Shown piece by piece: positions 43,632 through 52,635 of a stretch of DNA of 64,000 nt. The position numbers and the translations under genes are program-made. This stretch comes from Erythrobacter sp. CCH5-A1. Its GTDB lineage: Bacteria > Pseudomonadota > Alphaproteobacteria > Sphingomonadales > Sphingomonadaceae. The stretch spans positions 3,842 to 67,841 of the forward strand of contig NZ_LSKQ01000105.1 of NCBI RefSeq assembly GCF_001557115.1. Reading direction: 5' to 3'. Each line of letters starts with the position of its first letter. Position 1 is the first letter of the stretch. The notes beneath the pieces are model-generated. The model saw only the letters and a list, made by a program, of their open reading frames with translations, was not told the origin of the DNA and did no database searches.

Positions 43632-46019
43632 ATGGCGCTTAAGGCAGTGGGTCGGCTGGTGTGCGGGGCAGCGCTCGGCGCGCTGGTGGCAGGGTGCAGC
43701 ACGCAGGAACCGGTCCGCTCGGTCAGCGCGCCCGTCGCCGAGGCTCCGGCAGCAGCGGAAAACAGCCCCGAAGCCTTGCTCGCGCGGATGAGCCTCGAGC
43801 GCAAGGTCGCGCAGATCATCCAGCCCGACATCGGCTCGATCACCCCCGAGGACATGCGCCAGTACCGCTTCGGCACGATTCTCAACGGCGGCAATTCCGG
43901 CCCCTATGGCAACGACAAGGCCCCTGCGGCCGACTGGCTGAAGCTCGCCGACGCTATCTGGGAGGCTTCCACCGCCCCGCTGCCGGACGGCGAGCCCGTG
44001 ATCCCCGCGATCTGGGCGACGGACGCGGTGCACGGCCACGCCAATGTCCCGGGCGCGACGGTCTTCCCGCACAATATCGCGCTGGGCGCGGCGGGCGATG
44101 CCGACCTCGTCCGCCGCATCGGCGCCGCAACCGCGACCGAAATCGAGGTGACAGGCCTCGACTGGACCTTCGCGCCCACCGTCGCGGTGGCGCGCGATGA
44201 TCGCTGGGGCCGCACCTACGAGAGCTATTCCGAAGACCCCGCGCTCGTCACCAAGCTCGGCGCGGCGATGATCGAGGGGCTGCAGGGCCGCCCCGGCGAG
44301 CCCGGCTATCTCGGCCCCGGCAAGGTCGCGGCCACGGCCAAGCACTACTTCGGTGACGGCGGCACGGCGCAGGGCGTCGACCAGGGTGATGTGAATGGCG
44401 ACCTTGGCGAGCTCATGGCAATCCACGCCGCGCCTTACCCGGCCGCGATCGACGCCGGGGTAGCGAGCGTGATGGCGAGCTTCAACTCGATCAACGGCAC
44501 CAAGATGCACGGCAACAAGCCCCTGCTGACCGATCAACTGCGCGGGAAGCTCGGCTTCGGCGGCGTTGTGGTGGGCGACTGGAACGGCCACGGCCAGATC
44601 AAGGGCTGCACCAATTCCGATTGCCCGCAGGCGCTGCTCGCGGGGCTCGACATCTACATGGTGCCCGAGGACTGGAAGGCGCTCCACGCCAGCCTCGTTC
44701 GGCAGGTCAAGGACGGCACGATCCCCATGGCCCGGCTCGACGAGGCGGTGCTCCGGGTGTTGCGGATGAAACAGGCGCTCGGGATTCTCGACGGCGAGGT
44801 CAAGCCCTCCGCCCGGCCCAATGGCGGCAAGTGGGCGCTGCTCGGCTCGCCCGAACACCGCGCGCTCGCCCGCGAGGCGGTGGCCAAATCGCAGGTGATC
44901 CTAAAGAATGCCGGTGTGTTGCCGCTGAAGGCGGGCGCACGGATCGAGGTTGCGGGGTCGGCGGCTGACAACATTCCCCAGCAGGCCGGGGGCTGGTCGG
45001 TGACATGGCAGGGCGGGGGTGACCTCACCGCCAACGACTTCCCGGGCGCGACCTCCATCTGGGGCGGGATTGCTGCGGCAGCCAAGGCGGCCGGCGGCGA
45101 GGCGGTGCTCGCGCCCAAGGGCAGCCCCGCCAGCAAGCCCGACATCGCGATCGTCGTCTTCGGCGAGCCGCCCTATGCCGAGTTCGTCGGCGACAGGAAG
45201 GACCTCGCCTTCCGCGACAAGGAGGGTCTCGCCCTGCTCAAGGCCTACAAGGCGCGCGGCGTGCCGACGGTGGCGGTGTTCCTCTCAGGGAGGCCCCTGT
45301 GGGTCAATCGCGAGCTCAACGCCGCCGATGCCTTTGTCGCCGCCTGGCTTCCCGGCAGCGAGGGCGCAGGGGTAGCCGACGTGCTGTTCGGCAAGGTGCA
45401 GCCCACCGGGCGGCTCTCCTTCAGCTGGCCCAAGACCTGCGAGGGCGCGCCGGTCAACTGGCCCGAGGGCGCGCTGTTTCCCCGCGGCTACGGCCTCGGC
45501 TTCGCCGCGCCGCGCATCGCGCCCGTTCCCCTCGACGAGACCTGCTCGGCGCTCAGCCATGACGCGGGCGCCGCTTGGTTCGCGAGCGGCAAGCTCGGTG
45601 CGCGGGTGCAGGCGCTTGCCGACAATGCGCTGCTTCCCGACCTGCGCGGGAGCGGCAACGGGATCGTCGCGACTGGGGTCGACCGCAAGGCGCAGGAGGA
45701 CGCACGCCGCATCGCCTTTGGCCCGGGCGCGCGGCTCTCGCTCACCGGTCCGGCCAGCGGCGCTGCCTTCCGGATCACTTATCTCGTGAACCAGCGTCCC
45801 GCCGCGCCCGTCACCGTAACCGCGGGCGGCAAGCCGCTCGATATCACCCAGGGCCTCTCGGTCGCCGAAGGCAAGGGTTGGCGCGAAATAGTGCTCACGC
45901 CCAAGTGCCTCGGCGAGACGGGCGGCAAGCTCACCTTCGCCTCAGAAGCGCCCTTCGCCTTCCAGATCGGCGAAATCACCCGCGACGAGACTGCCGCAGG
46001 CGCGGAGTGTTCGTTCTAG
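43632..46019 (+). CDS. GH3 beta-glucosidase lipoprotein
   Basis: The 795-residue protein has a lipoprotein signal with the lipobox Leu-Val-Ala-Gly-Cys (Cys near residue 22), so it is membrane-anchored. The GH3 N-terminal (beta/alpha)8 domain contains TAKHYFGDGGT and the nucleophile Asp316 in VVVGDWNG. A GH3 C-terminal sandwich follows, then a ~170-residue C-terminal part of unclear fold. It should remove glucose from the non-reducing ends of glucan pieces made by GH16. It has its own operator-bearing upstream region, 97 bases after the MFS gene. Confidence 0.92.
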   Translation: MALKAVGRLVCGAALGALVAGCSTQEPVRSVSAPVAEAPAAAENSPEALLARMSLERKVAQIIQPDIGSITPEDMRQYRFGTILNGGNSGPYGNDKAPAADWLKLADAIWEASTAPLPDGEPVIPAIWATDAVHGHANVPGATVFPHNIALGAAGDADLVRRIGAATATEIEVTGLDWTFAPTVAVARDDRWGRTYESYSEDPALVTKLGAAMIEGLQGRPGEPGYLGPGKVAATAKHYFGDGGTAQGVDQGDVNGDLGELMAIHAAPYPAAIDAGVASVMASFNSINGTKMHGNKPLLTDQLRGKLGFGGVVVGDWNGHGQIKGCTNSDCPQALLAGLDIYMVPEDWKALHASLVRQVKDGTIPMARLDEAVLRVLRMKQALGILDGEVKPSARPNGGKWALLGSPEHRALAREAVAKSQVILKNAGVLPLKAGARIEVAGSAADNIPQQAGGWSVTWQGGGDLTANDFPGATSIWGGIAAAAKAAGGEAVLAPKGSPASKPDIAIVVFGEPPYAEFVGDRKDLAFRDKEGLALLKAYKARGVPTVAVFLSGRPLWVNRELNAADAFVAAWLPGSEGAGVADVLFGKVQPTGRLSFSWPKTCEGAPVNWPEGALFPRGYGLGFAAPRIAPVPLDETCSALSHDAGAAWFASGKLGARVQALADNALLPDLRGSGNGIVATGVDRKAQEDARRIAFGPGARLSLTGPASGAAFRITYLVNQRPAAPVTVTAGGKPLDITQGLSVAEGKGWREIVLTPKCLGETGGKLTFASEAPFAFQIGEITRDETAAGAECSF

Positions 46020-46023
46020 CCAG

Positions 46024-47985
46024 CTAGGGCAGCACTATGTCGAAACCCTGCGGCATCGGGTCGAGGTTGTCGACCAGTGCCTGCAGCGCGGCCTTGTCGC
46101 CGGTCACTTCGAGCCCCGCCTTCTCGAGCGCGGCGACGGGCTGTTTCAGGAACAGGAGCGCCAGCAGCAGCGCGCGCGGTCCCTTGATGTTGGCGGCAGG
46201 GCTGGCGGGCAGGGCGCCGACACGGCCGATCAGGGTCTGGCCGGTGATCTCAAGGCTGGCAAGCTCCTTGCGATCGGTGAGTTCGATGCCGATGGTGATG
46301 CCCCGCGGCCCCGGCCGTTCGGGCGCAAAGCGGGTTGCGGCGGAATCGAGCAGTTCCTGCGTGGCGAGCGCAGCGATGAGGTCGGTCGGCTGGGCCGCCG
46401 CCGTCTGCGCGCGCCCGCGCCGCAGATCGCTCGCTGCGGCAAGGAACTGGTTGCGCCAGATCGCGCTCTCGGCCTGGTAGCCCTGCTGCTCGTAACTTGT
46501 CGCCAGCAGCGCCTTGGCCTCGGCGTTTGCAGGATCGGCAAAAACGAGGTTCTGGAGCAGTTCGGACGACCAGCGGTAATCGCCCGCAGCCATCGCATTG
46601 CGAGCCAGCGCCAGCGTGCGGTCCGCGCCGCCCAGCGCCTCGACAAGCTTGGTCGCGCGCTCCACCGGCGGATAGGCGTGGAGGTTGGCCGGGACTGCAT
46701 CGTACCAGCCGAGATAGAACTGGTAGATCGCCTTGGCGTTGTGGCTGATCGTCCCGTAATAGCCGCGCGTCGACCACTCCGCGCTGTTCCCCGGCGGGGG
46801 CGCGGCCTCCAGCGCCTCGGCAATTTCCGCCATGGTATCGCCGCGGTTCATGCGGCGCACGGTCTGGTCGTGGAGCCAGCGGTAATTGTCGCGCTGGGCG
46901 GATAGCCAGGCGGTGCCCGCCTCGCGCCCGAAGATCGGCCAGCAGTGGCTCGAGATCACCGCGTCGGATTGCGGCGCATACCGGATCGCAGCTTCGTCGA
47001 GGTAATGCGCCCAGGCCCGCGCATCACGCACCTTGGCGCCGCGCGGGGTGAGGATGTTGTGCAGCGTGCAGGTGGCGATCTCGGCCGCGAGGAAGGTCTT
47101 TTCCGGGCGGATCAGCACGTTGAATTCGGCCGGAGCCTCGGAGCCCGAGACGATCTGGAATTCGAGCGCCACGCCGTCCACCACCCGCGTCTCGCCGGTC
47201 GCTGCGATGGTGTCGGTCGGAGGGATCAGCGAGAGCGTGCCGACCGACAGCCCCATGCCGATGCCGCTGCCCATCTGTCCGGTCGCGCCCGGGGCCAGCC
47301 CCGTTCCGAACTGGTAGGCCGCGCGCCGGGTCATGGCTCCGCCGGCGATGACATTCTCGGACGTCGCCTCCTCCATGAAGCCCTCAGGCGCGATGATGGC
47401 GACGCGTCCGGCCTTGACCGCTGCCTCGTCCACCACGCCGCGCACGCCGCCGAAATGGTCGCCGTGGCTGTGCGAATAGAGCACCGCGCTGACCGGCCGG
47501 GTGCCGAGCGTCTGGTTGACCAGCTCCATCGCGGCCTTCGCCGCCTCGACACTGGTCAGCGGGTCGATGATGATCCAGCCGGTTTGCCCGCGGATCACGG
47601 TCATGTTCGAGACATCGAAGCCGCGCACCTGCCACACGTTCTTCGTCACCTCGAAGAGGCCATGGCGCTTCAGGTGGCTCATGTGTCGCCACAGCGAGGG
47701 GTTGACGGTTTCGGGCGCGGTGCCGGTGACGAAGGCGTAGGCGTCGAGGTTCCAGACCTGCTTGCCGTTCGCGGCGATGATCACCGGATCCTTGCGCGTG
47801 GCGAGGAAGCCGCGCTGCGAATCTGCCGCATCGCGGCTGCCTTCGGCCGGGAGAGCTGCGGCTGTTTCGCGCTGTCCGGCCCTGGTCGCCTCGCTCGCCG
47901 GGCCAGGAGCGTTCTGCGCCGCGCCCGAACTGGCGGCGATGACGACGGCCAGCGCCGACGCGGCGCGCAGGCTTGCAAACTTCAT
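46024..47985 (-). CDS. Exported linear alkylsulfatase (SdsA-type metallo-beta-lactamase fold)
   Basis: The 653-residue protein has a signal peptide (about residues 1-23) and an MBL domain with the zinc motif HSHGDHFGG near residue 173. The family blocks FDVSNMTVIRGQTGWIIIDPL and SEAPAEFNVLIRP follow. An alpha-helical dimerisation domain and a C-terminal SCP2-like domain (about residues 535-653) complete the SdsA layout. Such enzymes cleave primary alkyl sulfates. The nearest gene is the GH3 glucosidase, whose stop is five bases away, convergent. Confidence 0.88.
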   Translation of the reverse strand: MKFASLRAASALAVVIAASSGAAQNAPGPASEATRAGQRETAAALPAEGSRDAADSQRGFLATRKDPVIIAANGKQVWNLDAYAFVTGTAPETVNPSLWRHMSHLKRHGLFEVTKNVWQVRGFDVSNMTVIRGQTGWIIIDPLTSVEAAKAAMELVNQTLGTRPVSAVLYSHSHGDHFGGVRGVVDEAAVKAGRVAIIAPEGFMEEATSENVIAGGAMTRRAAYQFGTGLAPGATGQMGSGIGMGLSVGTLSLIPPTDTIAATGETRVVDGVALEFQIVSGSEAPAEFNVLIRPEKTFLAAEIATCTLHNILTPRGAKVRDARAWAHYLDEAAIRYAPQSDAVISSHCWPIFGREAGTAWLSAQRDNYRWLHDQTVRRMNRGDTMAEIAEALEAAPPPGNSAEWSTRGYYGTISHNAKAIYQFYLGWYDAVPANLHAYPPVERATKLVEALGGADRTLALARNAMAAGDYRWSSELLQNLVFADPANAEAKALLATSYEQQGYQAESAIWRNQFLAAASDLRRGRAQTAAAQPTDLIAALATQELLDSAATRFAPERPGPRGITIGIELTDRKELASLEITGQTLIGRVGALPASPAANIKGPRALLLALLFLKQPVAALEKAGLEVTGDKAALQALVDNLDPMPQGFDIVLP

Positions 47986-48186
47986 GATGGTGGTACCCCT
48001 CTTCTCCCGCGCCAGTGATGCCCGTGTGACGACGCAGTTTCAAGCGGGGGTGGGGCGCAGCGAAAGCTGTTAGCTTCATGCATTCAAAAAATAGAACGCT
48101 TGCAACCAAAGATTGAATTTTTCCGATCAAGGCCGCGTCGCTATCAGACGCCGTCACCTCTCACCGCCCCGCGAAGGACACGGCAC

Positions 48187-49335
48187 ATGGACCAGACGCG
48201 CCCGATTCCGGCCACCCTAGCCTGCGCCCCGTCCCCGCGCCTCCGGCCGCAGCTCGCGCTGGTCGAGGCGCGCTTCACGCTGGCGCATCCCGAAACCGAG
48301 ATCCCCGATGAATGGCGCGGGGCATTGGACGGGCTGCTCGGTTGGCTGGGGATTGCGGCCGATATCGTTCCTGCGCCCCGCCCCGGTCGGCTCAAGCGCC
48401 TGGCCGACTGGACGATGTCCGTCACCGGGGAGCCTGCGCTGTTCGCTCCGTGGTTCGGCTGGAGCCCGGCCGCCTTCCAGCACGGCGGCGTTGCCCACCT
48501 GCCGCAGGCGCAGTTCGTCGCCAGCTATTGCATCGATCACCCGCGCGGCGCGCCCCCGGGGCTGGGCGGGCTCGATGTGATGCTGATGAGCCCGCACCCG
48601 GCGCATTGCATTGCCGATGAGGCCGGCGCGGTGCCGGTGCCGCGTGCCGGGGTGCTCACCGCGATGATCCGCGCCGCCCGCACCGAAGCCCGCGAGCGGA
48701 TCGCGATCATCGTCACCGCCCGCCAGCGCAATGCAGTCGCGACGCGCCTGCTTGCCGCGGGCAAGGTGGCGAACGGTGCGGGCGTGACGCTGGACATTCT
48801 CACGCTCGAAGAGGCGCTGCCTGTCCTGACACGTCCGCGCACGCCGTGGGACGCGGTGATCGCCATGCCCGATCTGCGCAGCACCGTGTTCACCCTGCTG
48901 GCCCATGCCGGCGGCGCGCGCCGGGCCTGGCCGATGCTGTGGTTTGCGGGCGAGGGCGCGCTGCGGCTCGTCACCAGCGAAGCGCCCGGCGAGGCAATGA
49001 GCCGTCTGCCGCTCGATGCGCCGGCTTTGATCCATGCCCTCGCTCTGACGCTGCACGCCGCCGGAGCCGAGCGCCCCGCCGCCCGGTTGCACGAGGCCTG
49101 GGCGCTGCTGCGCGACAGCGGCATAGGCATCGCCGGACAGGGCACGGAGAGCGCGCCCTATGCCAGCGACGTCTCTGATGGCGCCTTCATCGCCATGCTG
49201 TGCCGCGACGGCGCCGTCAGCAAGCGGCCCCAGCAATCGTGGCGCGCACTGAAGAATGAGAAAAACGCAAAAGCCGGGAGCAAAAACCCGCCCTTGCGCG
49301 TTATCTCGACTAACGAAAACATCACATCGGGCTAA
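48187..49335 (+). CDS. Unknown protein resembling a catalytically dead isopropylmalate/isocitrate dehydrogenase
   Basis: The 382-residue protein matches no family I can name with confidence. Its central part is laid out like a beta-decarboxylating dehydrogenase. RIAIIVTARQRNAVATRLL stands where VTxVHKANV is expected, DAVIAMPDLRSTVFTLLAHAGG near 222-243 stands for DVIVTPNLFGDILSDLAAALVGG, and LVTSEAPGEA for EPVHGSAPDIAG. The catalytic Lys and both Asp of GDILSD are absent, so it cannot be an active member of that family if the match is right. The last ~35 residues are Lys/Asn-rich and poorly conserved-looking. It lies 12 bases before an ArsR gene on the same strand. Confidence 0.5.
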   Translation: MDQTRPIPATLACAPSPRLRPQLALVEARFTLAHPETEIPDEWRGALDGLLGWLGIAADIVPAPRPGRLKRLADWTMSVTGEPALFAPWFGWSPAAFQHGGVAHLPQAQFVASYCIDHPRGAPPGLGGLDVMLMSPHPAHCIADEAGAVPVPRAGVLTAMIRAARTEARERIAIIVTARQRNAVATRLLAAGKVANGAGVTLDILTLEEALPVLTRPRTPWDAVIAMPDLRSTVFTLLAHAGGARRAWPMLWFAGEGALRLVTSEAPGEAMSRLPLDAPALIHALALTLHAAGAERPAARLHEAWALLRDSGIGIAGQGTESAPYASDVSDGAFIAMLCRDGAVSKRPQQSWRALKNEKNAKAGSKNPPLRVISTNENITSG

Positions 49336-49347
49336 AGGGTCATCGTC

Positions 49348-49713
49348 ATGCCAAGTCGCAAGGTCGTCGCAACCGAACTGGCCCACGTGTTGAGGCAGAT
49401 TTCGCACCCTGACCGCATCCGGCTGTTGCTCAAGTTGCAAGCGGGCGAGCAGACGGTCAACGAGCTGGGCGACCTGCTCGAAATCTCGCCCACCCGCGTC
49501 TCGCAGCACCTCGGCGTGCTGCGCGCGGTTGCTCTGGTCGAAACCCAGACCCGCGGCCAGCAGCGCGTTTACAGCCTAGCACAGCCCGAGCTGGCGCGAT
49601 GGCTGATCGAGGGGATCGACTTTATCGGTCACCGCCTCAGCCGCGCGACCCCGACCGATCTGCAGAATGCCAAGCAGCTGTGGCAGGCCGAGGGTGCCGA
49701 GCCGGTCATCTGA
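49348..49713 (+). CDS. ArsR-family regulator, copy 1
   Basis: The 121-residue winged-helix protein has LAHVLRQISHPDRIRLLLKL and the recognition helix ISPTRVSQHLGVLRAVALVETQ. It has no Cys residue, so it is not a Cys-based metal sensor of the classic ArsR type. It is clearly paralogous to the ArsR gene at 52064 (MPSR start, shared TRVSQHLxxLRAxxLVE, same length). A CGTTA-N7-TAACG repeat sits at 49299-49315 within the end of the preceding gene. It converges on the SulP gene. Confidence 0.85.
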   Translation: MPSRKVVATELAHVLRQISHPDRIRLLLKLQAGEQTVNELGDLLEISPTRVSQHLGVLRAVALVETQTRGQQRVYSLAQPELARWLIEGIDFIGHRLSRATPTDLQNAKQLWQAEGAEPVI

Positions 49714-49735
49714 CCGGCGTGCCGGCAGTCACTCG

Positions 49736-51298
49736 TCAGGCCGCAGGGCGCACCATAAGTCCGGGGATTTCGGTCTTCTCCTCCGACCGCCGGCCGTAGC
49801 GCTCGACCAATTCGCTCCATTCGACCACCAGCACGCCGCCGGTCGACTGGTGCTGCTTCTCCCACGAGGACAGCATCTCGAGGCAGGCGTGGTCGATATA
49901 GTCGAGCTTCTCGACATGGATGTGGACTTCCGACCCGAAGGGTGAGCTTTCCAGCGCCTGGCCCAGCTGCGGGATCGAGAAGAACGTGGCAGAGCCCGTC
50001 ATCCACAGGTCGATGCGGCCCGTCGCCGTGTCATGCTCGCGCCGGATCTCGAGGTGCGAGAAGGTGTAGACCAGCTTCGCCGTCGCCAGCACGAAGCCGA
50101 GGATCACGCCGGTCAGGAGGTCGATCGCCACGACCCCGATCAGCGTCGCGAAGTATATCGCCAATTCCTGCTTGCCGAATTCGGCGATCTTGCGGATCTG
50201 CGCGATGTTGACCAGCTTGAAACCGGTGTAGACGAGGATCGCGGCGAGTACTGAGGTCGGGATCTCGTTGAGGATGAAGGGGAAGGCGACCACCGCAAGC
50301 AGCAGCCAGCCGCCGTGCATGATCGCCGACAAGCGCGTCGTTGCCCCGGCTTCGACATTGGCGGCCGAGCGCACGATCACCCCGGTCATCGGCAGCGCGC
50401 CGAGTCCGCCGCAGATCATGTTGCCGATCCCTTGCGCTCGCAGTTCCTTGTCGTAATCGGTCCGCGCGCCGGTGTGCATCTTGTCGACCGCGGTCGCGCA
50501 CAGCAGCGTCTCGGCACTGGCGACGAAGGCGAAGACGAGGCCCAGAGTGAGGATATCGGGGTTGGTGATTCCGGCGAAGGCTTCGCTCGTGGGGATGTTG
50601 AGCCCGCTCGCGAGGGTTTCGGGCAGCATCACCAGCGTGATCGGCAGCGCGAAGGCGATGGCAAAGGCCGTGCCGACGATCACGCCGAGCAGCGGGCCGG
50701 GGATCAGGGCGAGCTTTTTGGGCTTGAACTGGTTCCACAGCACGATGGTGGCGATGGTCACGATCCCCGCCATGGCGGCGAGGTGGTGCACCGAGCCATC
50801 GACCGGGAAGACCTTCATGATCGCCTCCGGGATCGCGGCGATGTTGAGCAGGCCATTGGCGCGCGGCGCGTCATCCAGCATCACGTGCAGCTGCGAGGCG
50901 AAGATCAGCACGCCGATCCCGGCCAGCATCCCGTGGATCACCGAGGGCGAAATCGCACGGAACCACTGCCCGAGCTTCAGCACGCCGGCCAGCAATTGCA
51001 GCGCGCCCGCGATCAGCCCGACCACGCCGAGCATGATCAGGCCATGTTCCTGCACCAGCTGGTAGACCAGTACCGCCATGCCGGCCGCCGGCCCGCTCAC
51101 CTGCAAGGGCGAACCGGCAAGGCTGCCGACCACCAGCCCGCCGACGATGCCGGTAATGAGGCCGAGAGCGGGAGGGGCTCCGGATGCAATCGCAATGCCC
51201 ATGCACAGCGGCAGGGCGACCAGAAACACGACGATCGAGGCGAGGAAATCGCGGCCGATCACTGCGGATGTCAAACGGTCGGAAGAAGCGGCGAGCAT
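49736..51298 (-). CDS. SulP-family anion transporter
   Basis: The 520-residue protein has about 11-12 membrane segments (residues 15-410) with the family pattern PLCMGIAIASGAPPALGLITGIVGG. A C-terminal STAS domain follows (about residues 425-515). SulP members carry sulfate, bicarbonate or dicarboxylates. Adjacent to a beta-carbonic anhydrase, bicarbonate transport is the best inference, as in the BicA/Rv1739c-type pairings. The ATG at 51298 is chosen over a TTG at 51355, with GGAG upstream. Confidence 0.88.
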   Translation of the reverse strand: MLAASSDRLTSAVIGRDFLASIVVFLVALPLCMGIAIASGAPPALGLITGIVGGLVVGSLAGSPLQVSGPAAGMAVLVYQLVQEHGLIMLGVVGLIAGALQLLAGVLKLGQWFRAISPSVIHGMLAGIGVLIFASQLHVMLDDAPRANGLLNIAAIPEAIMKVFPVDGSVHHLAAMAGIVTIATIVLWNQFKPKKLALIPGPLLGVIVGTAFAIAFALPITLVMLPETLASGLNIPTSEAFAGITNPDILTLGLVFAFVASAETLLCATAVDKMHTGARTDYDKELRAQGIGNMICGGLGALPMTGVIVRSAANVEAGATTRLSAIMHGGWLLLAVVAFPFILNEIPTSVLAAILVYTGFKLVNIAQIRKIAEFGKQELAIYFATLIGVVAIDLLTGVILGFVLATAKLVYTFSHLEIRREHDTATGRIDLWMTGSATFFSIPQLGQALESSPFGSEVHIHVEKLDYIDHACLEMLSSWEKQHQSTGGVLVVEWSELVERYGRRSEEKTEIPGLMVRPAA

Positions 51299-51383
51299 AG
51301 GGAGGCTCCAAGGCAGGGGGAAGGGCAGCCGGAAGGTTCGCGCCAGGTCCCACAAAGGGTGTGCGGGCTCTGGCGGCGCGGGA

Positions 51384-52049
51384 TCAGCAGGCGTGGCTGT
51401 GGAGCATCGCTCCGGCCAGATCTGCCGCGTAGCGCTCCTCGACCGAGACCCAGGTCATGTTCGCATCGTCATAGGCCGACACCTCGCCGGTCTTGATGTC
51501 GTAGACCCAGCCGTGGAGCGTCACCGCCTTCTGCGCCAGCGCGACCGCAACCGTGGGATGGGTCTTCAGATGCTGCAACTGCAGGATGACGTTCTGTTCG
51601 AGCAGCATCCGCATCTTGGCCTCGGGATCGAGGCCTGCGCCCATCGCCTCGGTGATGTCCACCGCGCCCTGCGAATAGCCCAGCCATTCGCGCACATGCG
51701 GCAGGGTGGTGAGCCCGGCCCGGTTCATCGCGCCCTTCATCGCCCCGCATTCGGTATGGCCGCAGATCACGATATGCGGGATCTTGAGCGCGCCGATCGC
51801 GAATTCGATCGAGGCGGTCATCCCTCCGGTCTGGTTGGTGTGCGGCGGAACGATGTTGCCCGCGTTGCGGCAGATGAATAGTTCGCCCGGATCGGTCTGG
51901 GTGAGCATCGCGGTCTCGATCCGGCTATCGGAGCAGGTGATGAACAGCGCCTCGGGGCTCTGCCCGGTGGCAAGCCGCTCGAACAGTTCCGCTTTTTCCG
52001 GGAAGACCTCGCGCTGGAACTTGACCACGCCTTGGGCGAAATGGGGCAT
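51384..52049 (-). CDS. Beta-class carbonic anhydrase
   Basis: The enzyme interconverts CO2 and bicarbonate. The 221-residue protein has the zinc ligands Cys39, His98 and Cys101 and the catalytic Asp41-Arg43 dyad in CSDSR. The VICGHTECGAMKG block is also present. AAGGA lies eight bases before the ATG. It follows the ArsR gene by 14 bases and precedes SulP by 85, so ArsR-CA-SulP reads as one operon for bicarbonate handling. Confidence 0.95.
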   Translation of the reverse strand: MPHFAQGVVKFQREVFPEKAELFERLATGQSPEALFITCSDSRIETAMLTQTDPGELFICRNAGNIVPPHTNQTGGMTASIEFAIGALKIPHIVICGHTECGAMKGAMNRAGLTTLPHVREWLGYSQGAVDITEAMGAGLDPEAKMRMLLEQNVILQLQHLKTHPTVAVALAQKAVTLHGWVYDIKTGEVSAYDDANMTWVSVEERYAADLAGAMLHSHAC

Positions 52050-52063
52050 CGGGGGTATCCTTT

Positions 52064-52429
52064 TCAGTGAGACGAATTGGGGGCGGGCGCGCTCCACAGG
52101 GCGCGTGCGGCATCGATATGTTCGGCCTCTTCCAGCCGGGTGCGGATATCGACCAGCGGCAGGGCCTCGAGAATCCAGTCGGCGAGGAAGGGCTGGGCGA
52201 GACGGCAGACGTGGTTGCGCCCGTCCCGCCGCTCTTCGACCAGACGGTGGGCGCGCAGCAGGGCCAGATGCTGCGAGACGCGCGAAGTCGGCAGGGCAAG
52301 CGCCTGACCGAGCGTCGTCACGTCCCTTTCTCCCTGCCGCAGCTCCTCGATCAGCCGTAGCCGGTCGGCATGGGCGAGCTGCCGGAACAGATCGGCAAGC
52401 GCACGCGAGACAATGGCTCGGCTGGGCAT
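52064..52429 (-). CDS. ArsR-family regulator, copy 2
   Basis: The 121-residue winged-helix protein has LADLFRQLAHADRLRLIEEL and LPTSRVSQHLALLRAHRLVEERRDGR. It has no Cys. It is the first gene of the carbonic anhydrase/SulP operon and starts 13 bases inside a 30-bp palindrome region that is probably its own operator. Its paralogue lies on the other side of the same operon and converges on it. The effector is unknown. A metal is not supported by the residues. Confidence 0.88.
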   Translation of the reverse strand: MPSRAIVSRALADLFRQLAHADRLRLIEELRQGERDVTTLGQALALPTSRVSQHLALLRAHRLVEERRDGRNHVCRLAQPFLADWILEALPLVDIRTRLEEAEHIDAARALWSAPAPNSSH

Positions 52430-52441
52430 CGGGCTCCCTCA

Positions 52442-52471
52442 CATGTGCAAGAATTTGAATACTTGCACATG
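52442..52471. promoter_or_regulatory. 30-bp palindrome upstream of arsR copy 2
   Basis: Perfect 10-base arms CATGTGCAAG (52442-52451) and CTTGCACATG (52462-52471) flank a ten-base AT-rich centre with TTGAAT. It is 12 bases before the arsR start codon and could also affect the rightward acyl-CoA dehydrogenase gene. The size and position fit a dimeric ArsR operator. Confidence 0.65.
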
Positions 52472-52635
52472 CTCAGGTATGTGAAGTTGTATCATTTGTC
52501 AAAGGACATTGTCGTCAGCGCTTGGCGGCCGCGGCCGCAAAAAATCCCCTGCCTCCTCAATCTGCGCGGGTGACAGCTTGCGTATTGTGTGGTGTCAGGG
52601 GCGCCGCACCCCATCGAAAACAGGGACGAGGACTT

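Noticed and set aside
42350..43894. 514-codon leftward open frame over the MFS gene
   Set aside because: It is Gln/Arg/His-rich and lies antisense to a 12-helix transporter, with no motif.
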